Notes: generated by a model from the sequence alone, not told the origin. A stretch of 64,000 nucleotides of DNA from Ailurus styani (GCA_002007465.1 LNAC01000733.1:250565-314564); one strand, 5' to 3'. Positions 34,944 through 46,850 are shown, counted from the first letter of the stretch. Numbers and translations: made by a program.

Positions 34944-36344
34944 GGGCTTAAGATAGGCGACGTTGCTGTGACGAATGTCATTCAAGAGCTGATCTCTGGG
35001 AGTGATTTCCACCAATGGGGGTGGCCTATTTCTCGGCACCGGTTTGAGTGTTCTGATGACATCTTTGAGGTTGGTCTTCTCGGGTGGCTCTCTGGCCTCG
35101 GGCATCCGAGACTTGCGTTGGATCCTCTTCAGCTTCACCACTCGGAAGGAGTCAGGGTCCGTCCTGTACTTCGGGGGCTGTGACGGCTGCTTCATCGTTT
35201 CATTCTGTCGACCGAAGGCGGCCGCTTGGGGGTTGGGAGGCTGAGGAGGAGGTTGGAGGAACTCCTGCATCCTGGGATCGGGCATGGGTCCCCCCAGCCT
35301 CTCCCACATTCCAGGTGGCAGCCCCAACCCGTTCTCCAACATGGCTATCAACTTCCTCTGCTCTTTGAGCTGCTGCTGCTTTTGTTCCTCTTGTCTTTTC
35401 TGCCGTTGCTTGTCTTGATTCCTGGTGAGCAGATTGGTTACCACCATTCTGGGACCTGGGAGCTCAAAGTGGTAGCCCATCTTCAGGAGAGTGGTGTTCG
35501 CCTTCAACAGCCGGGAGATTTCCATTTCGGCATGGTGGCCCAGCATGTGTCTTTGATTGTGAAACCGAAGTTCGGTGAGTGTCTCGTTGAACTGGAGGCA
35601 CCTCATGATGGCCACAATTCCTTTACCTGTGATGAAATTGGACTCGATGTTGAGAGTGGTAATGCTCCTGTTTTCCCGTAGCATGTTTGCCAAGGCAAAT
35701 GCAGTGTTCTCATCCGCACCCACGTTCGCTAAGCTGAAGGTTTTGATGTGCTTATTTTTCTTCATTGCGTTGACAAAGTCCAGTAACATCTCCTTGGGGA
35801 TGTTTTCAATGTTGTTCAGGTTGAGCTCCTTCATGTCAGGGTCATTCTGTCTAACGCGCCTCAAGCTCCCATCCAGATCAGTTTGGTTTCCCGAAGGCCT
35901 TGCACTTACCTTTAGAAAACTGGTATCTAGAGCTAACTTCTTGGGATCTAATTTTGATATTTTCTTCTCACTTTTTTCTTGGGCCTCTGGTCCGTCTTTC
36001 TGTTCTCCAAATGCCTTCTTAGCTACTTGTGCGCAGCTGCTCTCACCATTTCTGATCTGCTGCTCTACCCCACCTTGCATTCCTCTTTGCGGCTTTTCCA
36101 CACTCTCTTCACTGTCATCGTCTCCTTCCTCATCTTCATCCTCATCATCTTCATCCTCATCATCCTCATCCTCATCATCTCCTTCATCTTCTTCACCATC
36201 AGGGTCATCAGTTTCTGGGACATCGTTGCCACCTTTTGATTCTCTTTTATTTGCAATAATTTCATTGTTGAGCTTTTCTTTTAAATACTGGGACACATTT
36301 TTATTACCTTTGCCTACTTCTTCATGTTTGTCTTGAGTGTCCAC
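34944..36344 (-). CDS. LMOD3: LMOD3 exon 2, codons 99-565
   Basis: Main coding exon of leiomodin-3, a striated-muscle actin nucleator of the tropomodulin family that acts at thin-filament pointed ends. Loss of LMOD3 causes nemaline myopathy in human. On the minus strand the exon runs from acceptor CTCTCTTTTAG (phase 0, first codon GTG for valine) to donor CCC|GTAAGT. In order it encodes the end of the tropomyosin-binding N-terminal region, an acidic tract of Asp/Glu at about residues 142-178, the helix around [13 protein letters not shown] (about 232-244), the leucine-rich-repeat actin-binding domain (about 266-400, with [20 protein letters not shown] and [17 protein letters not shown]), a basic Gln/Lys coiled region (about 408-430), a proline-rich stretch (about 462-470) and the WH2-type element [17 protein letters not shown]. 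All 467 codons are open. The acidic tract and a few variable loops make the protein about 13 residues longer than human. Confidence 0.97.
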
Positions 36345-38679
36345 CTAAAAGAGAGGTTTATGAGAGTTAGAACACATGGCAGTGGAGAAACAGGAAGCAG
36401 AGCAGTCACTACTGGAAATAAGAGATTTATTAGGAAGTGAAACGAGTAAGCAAATAAATGGTGTGCATAGTATTCCATTTGTGTGTATACATATATAAAA
36501 ACACATATACAACATATAGAAGCTTATAAATGTATAGGAAAAAAACAAGTCTATTGTGATGTTTACCCAATTAGTAGTTCTCTCTTAGAAAGAAAGGGAA
36601 CCATTAAGGTAAGTGAGAAGGGAGCAGCGTCCGGCTGGCTCAGTTGGTGGAGCATGTGACTCCTGATCTCAGAGTTATGAGTTCAAGGTCCATGTTGGGT
36701 ATAGAGGTTACTTTAAAAATAAAATCTTAAAAAAAATAAGATAACTGGAGAGGGGACGCATTTGGGGGATTTTCAGTTTTTACATTATATAATTCTAAAG
36801 TGAGTTTTTTAAAAAAATACACATATTAGTTTTGTAAGCAAATATAATCTAAATAAAGATGAACTTTTATAGCCATACTACAGATAGATACAAACACACA
36901 TTTTTTGGTTGTGTTTATCTCATTCCATATGGTAAAATGAAACCTAATTTTGTTTTTGGACTCTGTATTGTTTTTTTAAATGGCGTTCAATTCTAGAAGT
37001 GATCCAAAAATTATTTGCTTTGAAAATCTTATGGAGTTTTCATTCAACACACTGAAGTCTTTGTTTTATAAATAGCCAAATAGGCATTTTTTGTGTTCAA
37101 TAGTCCTGGGTTACACAAATTACTTATTGCCCCAAACAAAACTTATATTCTGCTAATCTAATATAATGTGTATATCAACTTTCCCTAAAAACATAACATA
37201 TTGTGGAGAAAATGAGAGCACTTTGATATTCTGAAATATACCAAAGATCAAGACCTGGATTTTTTTTGTTTCCTCAGCTCTATGACAACTGTCCTGACTA
37301 CTCCAAGGACAGGATCACGAGTCCAGTATCTTTTGAAACAAAGTGTCTAGGGGGCAGGGCCAGCTACAAAAGAGGACGGGATTATACAGATCTTTAGAAA
37401 CAATGCCTTAGTCTAGAAAGGAAATTGGCAGTCTCTAAACAATGACGTTTATTAGATTCTTCCCCATCAATTAGAATGCTTTCCTATACCGCATGTGTAC
37501 CTCATAGGTGTCATTTCGAAAGCTGGTGTAGCATTTTCAAGCAAGAACTTGATCTTCTTGCTTACAACATATGGTAGGTTGAAAGTGACAGTTGCAACAG
37601 TCATCCTAACCACCTTGAAGCCTTCCCCCACTGCATTTCTCATCTGTCCCAGTAGGGGGAGCCAATCATCAAGCTGTTAAAATTATACCGAGGGAAGACA
37701 AAGTCTTCAAAGTACCCAATTTTCTTTTTCTGAAATTTGCATTCAGATTAGAATTGGCTTTTACTCCAATTGTATAATATATCCACTCCAAATAGCTGCA
37801 GATTATACCTTATACTCCAACCTGACCAAACAAGCAATTTCTTAGGTTTAGTACATGCTTAAACTCTTCTGACCATGAAACCAGTTTCCTTAATTACCGC
37901 CAGCGTGATAGCAATGTGACAAGATATAGCTGTATCAGCAGGCATAAGTAAAAGAGTCTCTACCTGGGGGGATCTTGGTCTTCCTTTGGCTTTGTCATTT
38001 TTAAGTGGAACGTTAAGAAAAGTATGCTGATATACAATAGGTTCATAGATTCAAACTGCAATTCTAGTGGTCATATAAGAAATATATTTCAGAAAGAACA
38101 GTCTCGACAACAACTATTTAATAGCTATCGATTTCTAAATGTATTACTGATATCCTATAAGCTGTGTTAATATGGAATTTTTGGTGTTATTTAACTTGGT
38201 TGAACTACAGGTTATGTGGCAGGACTTCAGAAGGGCTGTGATGCCCTCGCAATTTTATATGAAACACTACCTATGAATGTGTAAGCAGAAGGAGGGGGTA
38301 CAGAGCATTCATCAGCTTCTTAAAGCATCCTGTGTGCCAAAAAAAAAAAAAAAGGAGTTAAGGGCAAATCCTTCTAGGTTATGAGTTAATTCATTAAGAT
38401 CATGTCTGTAGAATCAGGCTTTCCTAAACAGCGAACCCCACAGCCATTTTTTAAAATACAGACATTTACACAAAAACTACCACTTCTCCTTCCCAGTTAT
38501 ACCATGTAAGTGTTTCAGGAAGTTCTAGTCCGACATCAGATTAAATGTTATGATTTAATCTAGCAGCAGCAACAAAACAAGACCAAACATGAAGTCTTGA
38601 GAAATGACAGTTGCCACATGGACACCTGTCGCTCCGGCCCAGCCAGCTGTTTCTCTGCTGTACACAAATCCCTGATTAC
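36345..38679 (-). other. LMOD3: LMOD3 intron 1 (2.3 kb)
   Basis: Minus-strand donor GTAATC at 38679 and acceptor TTTTAG ending at 36345. It contains one short SINE and a poly-A run at 38339-38354. 36740-38330 shows nothing recognisable. Confidence 0.93.
36625..36734 (+). mobile_element. Can-SINE, old short copy
   Basis: CCGGCTGGCTCAGTTGGTGG head, TATGAGTTCAAGGTCCATGT, TAAAATCTTAAAA tail. It lacks the pyrimidine body of younger copies. Confidence 0.85.
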
Positions 38680-38973
38680 CTGGGATGGCACAAAGGTGAC
38701 AGGGACACGTTCGTCTTCTAGCATGCGTCTGGATGCCTTTTGCCAATACATATAATCCATAAGAGACTTATGGTCAAAATTTCCCGTGGGTGGCTTGTTG
38801 GTCTGATCCTTCTGAATCATTCCCACGGGAAGCCTGGGGTCAGGGGCCATCACTTCCATTTCTGACTGCAGTTTTCTCAGCTCTTCGGGGGACAAGTTGG
38901 CCAAGATTTCATCTTCATCAATCTCCTCATCAAAGAGTTCTTCTTCATCGGAATTCCTGCTGTGTTCTGACAT
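38680..38973 (-). CDS. LMOD3: LMOD3 exon 1, codons 1-98
   Basis: First coding exon of leiomodin-3. The ATG is at 38971-38973 (plus-strand CAT) and the protein starts [19 protein letters not shown], matching human with small changes. It carries the N-terminal tropomyosin-binding helix ([20 protein letters not shown]), the [20 protein letters not shown] segment shared by tropomodulins and leiomodins, and [19 protein letters not shown], part of the first actin-binding site. It ends after a glutamine codon with donor GTAATC, phase 0. Joining exon 2 gives [17 protein letters not shown], which aligns without gaps to the human sequence. Total over three exons is 1722 bases, that is 573 residues plus stop. 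Confidence 0.96.
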
Positions 38974-39300
38974 GATTTTTTTCCCCTGTATTTTTCTCTG
39001 CTACCGCAAAAGGAGAAATAATCAAAGACTCTCAAAATAATCAAAAACTCTCAAGAAACTCCCCCCAGTGAACAAGCATTCCAGGTTAACACTACTTAAA
39101 GAGGTTTTCCCCCGCTGACAATCCCAGTGGCCTGTGCTGAGCAGCTAGGGGGGACTGCAGCTAAGCTCACGCTGTATCTATATTAAGCAGGGCTTGGCTG
39201 GATAGGGTCAATTTATGAAACTACTGTGTGGCTCTCATTTTGGCAACTTGAGTCAGCTGTGCAAATCCATCTGACATTTCAGTGCAGCTGCTGAGGTCTG
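38974..39300 (-). promoter_or_regulatory. LMOD3: LMOD3 5' UTR and candidate muscle promoter
   Basis: Sequence just upstream of the LMOD3 start. Visible muscle-type motifs are two CAGCTG E-boxes (39254-39259 and 39285-39290) and an M-CAT-like CATTCC (39078-39083). An AT-rich CTATATTAAG near 39176-39186 resembles a MEF2 site but misses the consensus. No clear CArG box was found. E-boxes bind MyoD-family factors, fitting a skeletal-muscle gene. Function is inference, and short motifs occur by chance. Confidence 0.4.
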
Positions 39301-39844
39301 CCAGTGAGTAACAGGTCTAGAGAACTCTACAGGGATGAAATCAGTGCTCTTCCTATGTACTGTCACACCCCAATTCATGCAGCCCATACACACGTACCGT
39401 AACACTACAGGGGAGATCACTTGTTTTTATTTAGATGACAAAAGCAACTTACAAGATTTTGGAAGGAAGATCCAACCAGCACCTGGAGTTCTACAGAAGT
39501 GAAAATTTCACTTCTGGGTGGAACTCAAGCTCTTGGGGCTTCCCTCTTCACTCCAGGGTGAGTCTGGAAGGGAACTGACGCACAGCAGAGCAGAGATCTG
39601 GCTCTGTTACTCATTCCCTGCGTAAGCTGAACCTTTGCAAGATGTCCTTATTTGCATCTTGATCCTGTGATCTAACAGATTGGGACAACCAGTGCTTGAA
39701 TTTCCACTATAAGCGAGGAGTTTAATATTATAAATAATTTGTTTTTCTTACTAAGTATCCATTAAGCTAGGATAAATTTAAGGGGATCACAAATGAAATG
39801 CAACAAAACCCCAAACTGTTAAAGCACTGGAAGAAATCATGAGA

Positions 39845-40030
39845 GGATTTTTTTTTTATGCCCTCAGAGGGCAATATTTATCCAAATGACAAATGCATAT
39901 TTTTTTGACCCAGCAATTCCTCTTTTGGGAATGTATCCTACAGATAATACTATAGATAGGGGAGAAATGACAGGTGCACAGAATTATTCAATATAACACT
40001 ATAGAACAGTATATATTGTATGCTGTTATT
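39845..40030 (+). mobile_element. L1 ORF2-end fragment
   Basis: TTTTGACCCAGCAATTCCTC followed by GGGAATGTATCCTACAGAT is the L1 segment near the ORF2 end. Heavily decayed. Confidence 0.6.
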
Positions 40031-40319
40031 TGTATGACAAGGAATAAAAGTAATACAGGTATATATATAAATTTTATCAACGTAACAGATCCTTGAAAAG
40101 ATATACAAGAAACCATTACCCTCAATACTTTTGGAGAGAAGAGTGGCTTATCTGGAAGATGGGGCTGGGAAAGACTGTTACTGTATACCCTTTCATAATT
40201 GCCAACTTTGGGACTTTATGAATATAATGCTTAGTCAAGCATTTAATGCTTATTTCAATGCTTATTTGTACATTTATTGTACAAAAGTTAAGATAACACA
40301 GGGAAGTATAAAGAAAATA

Positions 40320-40765
40320 AAAATTTTCCCTTATGTCACCACTAAGAGCTACCACTATTAACATTTTGGTTCATCATTCCAGTCCATTCTTCCAGGCATA
40401 TGAACTAAATAATCTTTTCTCATGTTTTTTTTTTCTTACAAAATCAGGATTTTTCCACGGCATTTTTTCTACTACTACATAATTTTTAATAGCTCTCTGT
40501 TAAGACTCTGTATATGGATAGACCATAATGTATGTAAGTAATCCCCAATTGTTGAATATTTGGACTGTTTTCAATTCGCACAAGCATAAGAATTTCTTTA
40601 ATAAACATCCTTTATAGCTAAACAATTATACACATGTAAAGTTATTTCCTTAGGATAAGGTGAATACATTCTAAGAAGTGAAATTGCTGGGTCCAAGAAT
40701 ATGAAGAAGTGGAAGGCTTTTCATACGCTTCAGTGATCTGCTCAATATTTTTGCAAATCATCCCC
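40320..40765 (-). mobile_element. Ancient L1 fragment (reverse)
   Basis: Reverse-strand L1M-type sequence: CTATTAACATTTTGGTTCAT, ATGGATAGACCATAATGTAT, AATAAACATCCTTTATAGCT and AGAAGTGAAATTGCTGGGTC. Confidence 0.65.
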
Positions 40766-40904
40766 AATACACATATATACTAAATTATTTGCAAGTTACA
40801 TATGTAACTATTCTCATATATCATTTATAGATATTATATTTATAATATACATGACCAAATATTGTTAAGTACATAATATTCATAATTATAAATGTTAATT
40901 TTTG

Positions 40905-40960
40905 GCATATGTTTTGTTATATATACACACACATATACAGCTATATAACAAAACATATGC
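40905..40960. repeat. 19 bp perfect inverted repeat with 18 bp loop
   Basis: Left arm GCATATGTTTTGTTATATA at 40905-40923 and right arm TATATAACAAAACATATGC at 40942-40960 are exact reverse complements. The loop contains a short CA-rich run. Confidence 0.9.
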
Positions 40961-41559
40961 AGAAAAATCAAATGTGAGAAGTTTTAAATGGATGTTCTAA
41001 TGTTTTCTTCCCATCCCAGTTATTTATTTCGAATACCCCCAAGGTTTTGTAGATATGGCTAAATGACCCCCAAGAAATTTTTTACTGATTTACTTGAATG
41101 ACCATGTTAAAGTAAAGGACACAAGTGCATAGTGGCAACACAGTGTTGGCCTCTTGCTGTCAGGTCTTCCTACTGTCCCTGTAAAAGGGACAGACGTCCA
41201 TGGCTTCAGGGGGGCATGGAGGAAGGAGACCACTTTGCCGATAACTCATTTGCAAACTATTATTTCATAGACTTTGTTTGAGAGCGGTCTAAAGAGACTT
41301 GATTAAGAAAAGTTTAGTGCTCAAGGTGGTTTTGGAAATGTGAAATTCTGCTTTTGCCTTTTAAAGATGTGTATAGCACCTGAGATTTTTAACACTCTGA
41401 GAAATCACACACAAAAGAAACCAATTTGTTTAACCCAATATCCCCCAACCTCATTTAATTCATGCCTCCTGACCCCCTCCCCCCAAATCATTTATTACTA
41501 TCCTGTGCAATTAACTTTCCAAAATTCATAATTTGGGGCATACTGATTTAAATATGGAA

Positions 41560-41790
41560 GAGAAAGATCTGGCATCAGTCTGCTAGATTCATGTTCTAGC
41601 TGAACTCTTTAGTGACTATGTGCTATTGGACAACTTACTTAGCCCAATTACCTCATCATATAAAAGGGATTGGAGAATAATTGTTACCATATGCAATTAT
41701 CCAGAGAACTACATGAGGTTATGTATAGATACACAAATTAAGTAGCATTGTGCATGGCACAGAGCAAGCCCTCAGTAAGCGATAAATATT
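41560..41790 (+). mobile_element. MIR
   Basis: GACTATGTGCTATTGGACAA, GCCCAATTACCTCATCATAT and AGCCCTCAGTAAGCGATAAA are MIR blocks. Confidence 0.75.
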
Positions 41791-42299
41791 ACTAGTCTCA
41801 TATTTCACGGATAACCACAGAAACACTTAAAGAAAAACAAAGACAGTTATAAAATGTAACAGATTTTGTAAACCACTTCCATGGGAGAAACCACTATATT
41901 AATGTCAATCAACAAAGGGCTTGAAAAAAATCTTGTTGCTTTTATAGAAAGCAAGAGGCTTTTAGATGGTACTGTGCATAAGGAAAATAGAACACCACCA
42001 TTTGTTTGTTAATATACAGCTCTCCCAAGAAAAATGGTCTGAATTGTTGCTTGTAAGCTTTCAGATTTAAATTCTCTTGGGTGACAAACGTTTCTGATGA
42101 TCAAAAACAGATTGAGGAGCTGCTGTAAGGGGCGCTCTTTCAGCTAACTTCCATCCTGCTGAGCGGGTTCAGGAAGAGCGTACATCTCTCCCAGCTGCTT
42201 CCGCTGTGCATTTTACTCATATGCTGACAGACGGTTTTGCTGGTATAATTAGCCTCATTTGACATACAGATGATTTGAGTTGTGCTTTCTCTTAACAAT

Positions 42300-42536
42300 G
42301 CTGTGCAGCTGCCATCTCACATCAGAATCCAATCCCCATCCCCAAAGAAAGCAGCTCGCTGTGCGACTGCTAAGTCTTCTAGCCGGGTAGGGCGTCACAG
42401 ATCAGAATCTCTGGTGAGGGTTAGGGAGTGCACTGAATCTCTGGGGCCCACCCAGAAGCTACTCAACCGGACTGCTCTGGTTTGGGTTCAGGGATCTGTA
42501 TTTTTTGAAAGCTCTCCAGGTGATTCAGAAGTGTAA
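42300..42536 (+). mobile_element. MER5/MER20-group MITE relic
   Basis: CAGAATCTCTGGTGAGGG, GAATCTCTGGGGCCCACC and GAAAGCTCTCCAGGTGATTC resemble a decayed hAT-Charlie MITE. Confidence 0.5.
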
Positions 42537-43185
42537 ATAACCACAGGAATCACAGGGCTATGGCAAGCCACCCATTTTACAGATCAGGCTCAGATAGCTT
42601 AAGGAACTGCATCTCATGAAGTTCACAGTGCACCACCTCCAAATACAGCCCCTTGGAATACGGAAAAGTTTAAGCTGAAGGTGTTTCAGAAAAGGCAAGA
42701 GCAGGAATGACTCTCTGACCTCTCCTTCCCTGGCTCAAGCAAGTCCTAAGTCCCTCATCAGAGAGGTGCCCTCCCTTCACGTGGAGTAGAGTCCTTAACT
42801 CCTAAGACAGGACACCAGGAGGAATCCAAACAGCCTTGCTGAATTTCACCCCGTTTACTACCTTTAGCTCGTATCCTTTCGTCCTGTCACATGTTTCTCC
42901 ATGATTTTCTACTCTTCATTAAACTTAGCATAAAATCACTCAGGTTTAAATTTTCTTGGGGTATTCATTTTCATATGAAGCCTCCTGTGTCATGTAAAAC
43001 TTCTTAAGTATATTTGTATGCTTTTCTTTTGTTTATCTGTCTTTTGTCGATTTACAGGGTCTCAACTGGAGAACCATAAAGGTAGCAAAAAAATACTTTT
43101 CTCCTGGCCTACTCTAGGCATGTCAGCTCTGTGCTTCAGGGCGTTCATCTGCAAAAGTGGGATGATAAGTGTACCTACTTTAAAT

Positions 43186-43378
43186 ATTTTAGTTATTTAT
43201 TTACTTACTTATTTATAGAGAATGAACGTGCAAGATGGGGCTGGAGGGGCAGAGGGAGAGGGAGAATCAGACTCCCCTGCTGAACGAGGAGCCTGACATG
43301 AGGCTGGATCCCAGGACCCCAGGATCATGACCTGAGCCTGAGGCAGATGCTAAACCGACTAAGCCACCCAGGTGCCCC
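43186..43378 (-). mobile_element. Can-SINE, older subfamily
   Basis: Antisense copy ending in CCACCCAGGTGCCCC. Flanks CTACTTTAAATA and CTACTTTAGGAT suggest a short target duplication. Confidence 0.9.
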
Positions 43379-44169
43379 AGCTACTTTAGGATTTTTTAAA
43401 AACCTAAATGACACAATCCCTGGTAAACACTTATTTAACATCAACTATTATTATATTTTCACAAATAAATTGTATGAATTTTTTCTGCCTAGAAAGTCCC
43501 TGATCCCTAACAAATACTGTTCAAGATAGGAATAAATGGCTGTTTGGCTTTATTCTTCCCAACAACACATAGAATACATGTAAAAGAAATATGTAAAGCT
43601 TGATACATTTATGAAAAGTCCTGATGGTAAAAGGAAGCACTTCTTCCTTTGATCTACTTATTTTTCCATCCCACATTCATTCAGGATGGGGAAAACTACA
43701 GGTAACCCACATCCTCCTTTAGCCCCAAGCACTACTTATAAATGAACATGACTTCTATAAATGCTTTCCAAATGTTACTAAATAAATCAGTTCTGTCCTG
43801 TTTGTGGCACCCTATTCTCTTATGCAATTTCATCTGGATCACCAGCATTCTGCTCACTGGCTGCAAATTGCCTGAAGACTTTGGGAGAGCAAAATAAATG
43901 CCTGGCTCTCTCCTCAAATTTCTCTGACCCATGGTCGCATAGCCTCAGAATGGACTCCTAAATTTATGAGGCAAGTATTTCTCTACAGCCAAAATTCCCA
44001 GCCTCTCTTGCTTTTACCAGACCCCAGAGTAGCTCAAATTACAAGCGGATATTTACTATTCCATCTTAATTGTTTTGTAAGCCATCTCAAAATTGTGAAG
44101 TTGAATTCATTTGATTTGGGTTTAATTTCAAAGATGAATTAATTCTCTATATGTCCGAAGGGTGTGAGG

Positions 44170-44335
44170 ATGTTAATACACTGCTACTAATACAGCTACT
44201 ACACTAAGTATCACCAGCACTGCCACTTACTACTGCTACTACTATTACTACTATTGTTGTTATAATGTTTATTACTGTTGCTCTTACTATTGCTATGAAT
44301 TTGACAGCTGGCAGCTACTACTACTGCTAGTCATT
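44170..44335. repeat. Imperfect (CTA/TTA/CTG)n trinucleotide-rich region
   Basis: Interspersed ACTACTACT, GCTACTACT and TTGTTGTTA units over about 165 bases. A degenerate triplet satellite. Confidence 0.7.
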
Positions 44336-44347
44336 TTATAGCCACTT

Positions 44348-44561
44348 GGGGCACCTGGATGGCTCAGTTGATTGAACGACTGGATTTTGGCAGGTCGTGG
44401 ATCACATCATGATCTCAGGGTCATTAGATTGAACCCTGAATTGAGCTGGTGTTGGTGTTGGGCTCTGCACTCAGCAGAGGGTCTGCTTGACATCCTCTCC
44501 CACAGCCCCTCCCCCCATGCTCTCTCTGTCAAGTAAATAAATAAAATCTTTAAGATAACAA
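44348..44561 (+). mobile_element. Can-SINE, plus member of a tail-to-tail pair
   Basis: GGGGCACCTGGATGGCTCAG head to a (AAAT)n AAAATCTTTAAG tail, directly followed by an opposite-strand SINE. Confidence 0.9.
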
Positions 44562-44562
44562 T

Positions 44563-44749
44563 CTTTAAAAAAGATTTTATTTATTTACTTGGCAGAGAGT
44601 GAGAGAGAGCACAAGCAGGGGGAGCAGCAGAGGGAGAACCAGGTCCTCCACTGAGCAGGGAGCCAAATGCAGGACTTGGTTCCAGGGCCCTGAGATCATG
44701 ACCTGAGCCAAAGGCAGATGCTTAACTGACTGAGCCACCCAGGCATGCC
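44563..44749 (-). mobile_element. Can-SINE, minus member of a tail-to-tail pair
   Basis: AAAGATTTTATTTATTTACT to CCACCCAGGCATGCC. It shares its A-tail junction with the SINE at 44348-44561. Confidence 0.9.
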
Positions 44750-45053
44750 AGCTAGAGAGATTTCTTAACCCAAAATTTAGAACATCCCAACGAGAGCTGT
44801 GAATTTTTTTTTTTTTAATAAGGACACTGGAATTTTAGTGAAAATGAAGTCACCCAAATGATTTGAGGAAAATTCAAGAAATAAATAATCCAATCTTTAA
44901 ACAAATCACACATCAGTGTGAGCCTCCTATTATTAATTTTTGGTAAACATTTAAAATAATTGTGAATTTCTGAACTGAGAAAATTGTCTTTTCCGAACTG
45001 ATGACTGCAAAAACTTTTTACCACAGGGCATATTATAAGAGTGATGTTCCTCA

Positions 45054-45255
45054 GGGTGCCTGGGTGGCTCAGTTGGTTGAGCCTCCGACTTGGATTTTGG
45101 CTCAGGTTATGATCTCAGTGTTGTGAGATCAGGCCCCGCACTGGGCTCTGTGCTCAGTGCAGAGTCTTCTTGAGATTCTTTCCCTTCCCCTCCCCCCATT
45201 TGTATGTTTGCGCATGCTCTCTCTCTCTCAATAAATAAATAAAATCCTTAAAAAA
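45054..45255 (+). mobile_element. Can-SINE
   Basis: GGGTGCCTGGGTGGCTCAGT head, pyrimidine body, (AAAT)n tail. Confidence 0.92.
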
Positions 45256-45894
45256 GTGACCATAATGCACTTTGTGACCTGTTGATCTAATCAAGTCAAA
45301 TGAAGAAATCAGAACGTGTGTGTTTACATAGGAAAAAAAAAAGGCTGGAAAGAAATACTTTAAAATGTTACAAGCCCAAGTGGAGACATTACCAATGTTT
45401 GTATTCTGTTTCATTTTTTGATCCAGCCTTTTCTACATTTCCAGAATAACAAATAAATGCTGCTTTTACATTTTAAAACACAGATAATAGCCCCAGATAA
45501 TCTTTAAGTCAATTTCAGAATAACTGCCTAAATCTTGTCACTTAGGCTATGAATAACCTGTTAAAACAGGTAAAAAGTAAGTGCAGGTCTGATCAGACAC
45601 ACAGAACAAAATACTTTAACTCTTAAATCATCAGCATCTTTTAAAACCCATTCATATTTTTCTCCGGCATTTGTAAATGTAGCGGGCAATGTCAAGATTT
45701 TCTTTTTGGATACCTCACAAATATGACATCCCCCAACTACTTTGATAAAAGTCCACATTCTTGAAGGCAGAGATATTTTAAAAACTTAAAAACTGAGAGC
45801 AAACCCAAGATTTTTTGATGGCTGTCTACAACACATTTTGCTATAAAGAGGTTTCTTCCATCAAGCCACACATTCGTACTCGGTTAAAAGCAAC

Positions 45895-46005
45895 AGTGAT
45901 TATACAGCACTGTGCATGTACTTATGCCATTGAACTGTATACTTAAAAATGGCTAATCTGGTACATTTTATGTTATGTATGCTTTACCACAATAACAAAA
46001 ACTAA
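45895..46005 (+). mobile_element. L1 3' tail fragment
   Basis: CATTGAACTGTATACTTAAA, then ATGGCTAATCTGGTACATTT and TATGCTTTACCACAATAAC, the end of an old L1 subfamily. Confidence 0.7.
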
Positions 46006-46084
46006 GGGTGGTGAAATACATTTAGGTAGCATATTTTATTTTGAAAGTTCCTCACAACGTTCAATATTTAAAAGTGTGTTCATA

Positions 46085-46440
46085 GGGGTGCCTGGGTAGC
46101 TCAGTTGGTTGAGTGTCTTGTCTTTAGCTCAGGTTGTGATCTCAAGGTCCTGGGATGGAGCCACGTCAGAGTTCCTGCTTGGTGGGGAGTCTATTTCTCC
46201 CTCTGCCCCTCCCCCTGCTTGTGCTCTCTCTTAAATAAATTTGACAGAGAGGGAGAGATCACAAGGAGGCTGGCAGAGAGAGAGGGAGAAGCAGGCTCCC
46301 TGCAGAGCAGGGAACCCTTGTGGGACTTGATCTCAGGACCCTGAGATCATGACCTGAGCTGAACGCAGAGGCTTAACCCACTGAGCCACCCAGGCACCCC
46401 TAAATACCTAAATAAATAAAATCAAAAAAATAAATAAATA
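46085..46440 (+). mobile_element. Can-SINE split by a second SINE
   Basis: Head and body 46085-46231, tail 46401-46440. AAAGTGTGTTCATAG before and AGAGAGTGTTCACAG after suggest an aged target duplication. Confidence 0.85.
46232..46400 (-). mobile_element. Can-SINE inserted in another SINE
   Basis: AAATAAATTTGACAGAGAGG to CCACCCAGGCACCCC, inside the SINE at 46085-46440. Confidence 0.88.
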
Positions 46441-46441
46441 A

Positions 46442-46850
46442 GAGAGTGTTCACAGAATTATTTATTATAGTGACCTGGAAACAACCTAGATGCTCAACAA
46501 TGGGGGACTAATCAAAGTATATCCTATTCTAACTACCTAATACCTCAAAACCTGTTTTAAAAATTGATATAAAGCTATTTTATTATGGAATCTTATCTAT
46601 AATTTATGGAGTGAAAAATGCCTGTTATTAAATGGCATAATGTGTTAAATTTTAAAAAACATATTAGTATAATCCACCTATATTTATTTTATATATAAAC
46701 ACAGAAAAAGTCTGGCAGGATATTTATCAATATGAAGCAGGGATCCTTGTTTTCTTCTTTAAACATTTCCAAATTATTTGAATTTGGAAGTGCATATGTA
46801 CTTTTATGATCAGAAAAAAAACATCAAACCATATTTTAAGTGTGTATTAA
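46442..46850 (+). mobile_element. Ancient L1 fragment
   Basis: TGGAAACAACCTAGATGCTC, then AACAATGGGGGACTAATCAA and AAATGCCTGTTATTAAATGG fit an old L1 3' segment. Confidence 0.55.

Noticed and set aside
35575..36336. Open frame of about 250 codons on the plus strand opposite LMOD3 exon 2
   Set aside because: It is the antisense shadow of the LMOD3 coding exon. Its long serine run is the reverse of the Asp/Glu repeat.
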